From: JBBDMW01 sp040878005 | GTDB lineage: Bacteria; Chloroflexota; Dehalococcoidia; Lucifugimonadales; Lucifugimonadaceae | Direction: 5' to 3' | Assembly: GCA_040878005.1 (NCBI GenBank) | Contig: JBBDMW010000052.1 | Coordinates: forward strand, 1 to 61,196 | Length of the DNA stretch: 61,196 nucleotides | Shown: positions 59,956-61,196 of the stretch, one piece after another | How the letters are laid out: each line of letters opens with the position of its first letter | Position numbering within the stretch: the first letter of the stretch is position 1 | Notes under the pieces: model-generated | Told to the model about the DNA's origin: nothing | The model's database searches: none | The model's input: only the letters and a program-made list of their open reading frames with translations | Made by a program: the position numbers and the translations under genes

Positions 59956-61182
59956 ATGCCTTTCCCGTCCACCTGCAACGATGCTGTCGCTTGTCTCTGG
60001 CTTCCGCACTTCGCATGGCAGGCTGAAGCTTTAAGGAAGCCCGGGCTCAAAGAGCCGGGGTGTCATGCCCTTATCACAACAGGCTCTGATGGCAGCCCAT
60101 CAGGCAGGGTGGTGCTGGACCACTCACCACAGATGGCGGGTGTTCTGCCTGGCATGAGCCTGAACGAGGCCATAGCAAGACAGCCGCACGCCCAGCTTGT
60201 AGAAGCAGATCCCGCGCATTATGAGGAGTTGTTCAATGAAGTGATATCGACTCTTGAGCAGCGGGTGCCAGATGTTGAGGACGCTGGCCCGGGGCTTGCA
60301 TACGCGAGTCTGCGGGGCCTGGAAAGGCTCTACGGGGATGACGCGAACCTGGTGCGCCTGCTGGCATCAGCTATCGGATCGGTATCGGGGTTTGATCTCC
60401 GCATAGGCGTTGGCCCAAACAAGTGGCTTGCCCACACCGCTGCCGCCACCGGAAGCCAGGGCAGGGCAAGGAAGGTGACAGGAGAGCCCGGCAGGTTTCT
60501 CTCAGCCCTGCCGGTTGATCTGCTGCCGGTTTCATACCGTCTCAAGCATCGGCTGCACTCTTTCGGGCTGGACACTCTGGGAAAGATCGCAGACCTGCAA
60601 CGCGGCGCTGTGGAGGCTCAGTTTGGACGGGACGGCGGTCTTATATGGAACCTTGCGAACGGTTTTGACAATAGCCCCCTGGCGCCCCGGCGCAGGCAAG
60701 AGGCAGTGTTTGAGCGGCTGGACTTTCCAGATGCGACTGTACGACTGTCTATGATCCTCACCGGGATTGAAGGGCTGCTCTCCCGGGCGTACGGCAGGCA
60801 GGCCATGAAAGACAGGTACGCGAGGCGGGTGAAACTGGAAGCCCGGATCTTTCGCCGTCCGCGCTGGGCGCTTGATGTGGCATTCAGGGAATCTGCCGGG
60901 TCCGTGAGTTCTGCCTTGTTTGGGATCAAGGCAAAGCTGGACACAGTGACGTTCCCGGGACCGCTGGAAGACCTGGGCATATCACTGTCTGGCTTGACTG
61001 GAGAGGCAGGTAGACAGGAGTCGATGTGGCTGGATGTTAGACGTGACCATGACCTTCGGGAATCGCTTGCACAGATGCAGGTGCGTCTCGGCAATACGCC
61101 GCCCATTTACCAGGTAAGGGAGATTGAGCCATGGTCCAGGGTTCCGGAGCGCAGGCACGCTCTCGTGCAATTAAACCCCTGA
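59956..61182 (+). CDS. imuB: ImuB-like Y-family DNA polymerase homologue
   Basis: A 408-residue protein of the Y-family fold. It starts ACLWLPHFAWQAEAL where active polymerases have a D-x-D, and reads YASLRGLERLYGDD where they have S-x-DE, so the metal-binding acids appear missing. The helix-hairpin-helix part is GVGPNKWLAHTAAA with RLHSFGLDTLGKIADLQ, then a divergent little-finger domain. This is typical of ImuB, which links the DnaE2 polymerase to damage sites and lacks its own activity. The ATG at 59956 has GGGAG 11 bases upstream. The partners imuA and dnaE2 would be expected to the right, outside the window. Confidence 0.8.
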   Translation: MPFPSTCNDAVACLWLPHFAWQAEALRKPGLKEPGCHALITTGSDGSPSGRVVLDHSPQMAGVLPGMSLNEAIARQPHAQLVEADPAHYEELFNEVISTLEQRVPDVEDAGPGLAYASLRGLERLYGDDANLVRLLASAIGSVSGFDLRIGVGPNKWLAHTAAATGSQGRARKVTGEPGRFLSALPVDLLPVSYRLKHRLHSFGLDTLGKIADLQRGAVEAQFGRDGGLIWNLANGFDNSPLAPRRRQEAVFERLDFPDATVRLSMILTGIEGLLSRAYGRQAMKDRYARRVKLEARIFRRPRWALDVAFRESAGSVSSALFGIKAKLDTVTFPGPLEDLGISLSGLTGEAGRQESMWLDVRRDHDLRESLAQMQVRLGNTPPIYQVREIEPWSRVPERRHALVQLNP

Positions 61183-61196
61183 ATGCACCCCGGTCA

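Overview
The window is about 61 kb of dense, GC-rich bacterial chromosome with roughly 50 protein genes. It has no rRNA or tRNA genes that I can recognise and no insertion sequence. The gene set points to Chloroflexota, probably a Dehalococcoidia or SAR202-type lineage. The clues are menaquinone synthesis by the futalosine route, an archaeal-type flagellin gene, a threonine synthase / NIL-domain / CysO-like sulfur-carrier operon, a LexA site of the GAAC-N4-GTTC type, and frequent TTG and GTG starts. This assignment is inference from gene content only. A run of exactly 100 N flanked by a 55-bp duplication shows that the sequence is a scaffolded draft, probably from a metagenome.

Layout. 1-204: end of a CRISPR array (36-bp repeats, 30-bp spacers) with no cas genes to its right. 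0.5-8.8 kb: catabolic enzymes, namely a 3-hydroxyisobutyrate dehydrogenase-like enzyme, a tartrate/malate dehydrogenase-like enzyme, two aldose-dehydrogenase-type aldo/keto reductases, a HAD phosphatase, an IlvD/Edd sugar-acid dehydratase and a C45 acyltransferase. 8.8-18.8 kb: small membrane proteins, a lone response regulator, ComM, RNase D, a thiolase, a cupredoxin lipoprotein, an ATC-hydrolase-like protein, MscS and several unknowns. 18.8-20.3 kb: a two-gene unit that looks phage-derived. 20.3-29.4 kb: a divergent GT20 glycosyltransferase, then alaS-ruvX-aroE-aroC-aroK-aroB. 29.4-31.4 kb: thrC, NIL and CysO-like genes on the minus strand. 31.5-45.4 kb: DUF72, a thermonuclease, three MFS exporters, a sugar phosphatase and kinase, pyrD, an IlvA-like enzyme, an archaellin and mutL. 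45.4-54.3 kb: a SMP-30 protein diverging from an eight-gene operon, tetR-mqnP-ubiX-ubiD-mqnE-mqnA-mqnC-mqnD. 54.5-57.2 kb: an unknown DNA-binding-like protein, two response regulators and a rhomboid protease. 57.2-59.5 kb: a Fur/Zur-type regulator with znuC and znuB. 59.7-61.2 kb: an ImuB-like Y-family polymerase homologue behind a LexA box.

Three promoters carry a readable operator: a perfect 18-bp palindrome before the tetR-led menaquinone operon, an inverted repeat over the -10 of the fur/znu promoter, and a LexA-type box between -35 and -10 before the imuB-like gene. The shikimate genes make chorismate, which MqnA then consumes, so the aro cluster and the mqn operon are metabolically linked although 20 kb apart. 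I did not find a clear new defence system. The most interesting items are the orphan archaellin, the thrC/NIL/CysO-like operon with its extra terminal cysteine, the menaquinone operon operator, the SOS-box imuB-like gene and the nested hairpin in the alaS leader.
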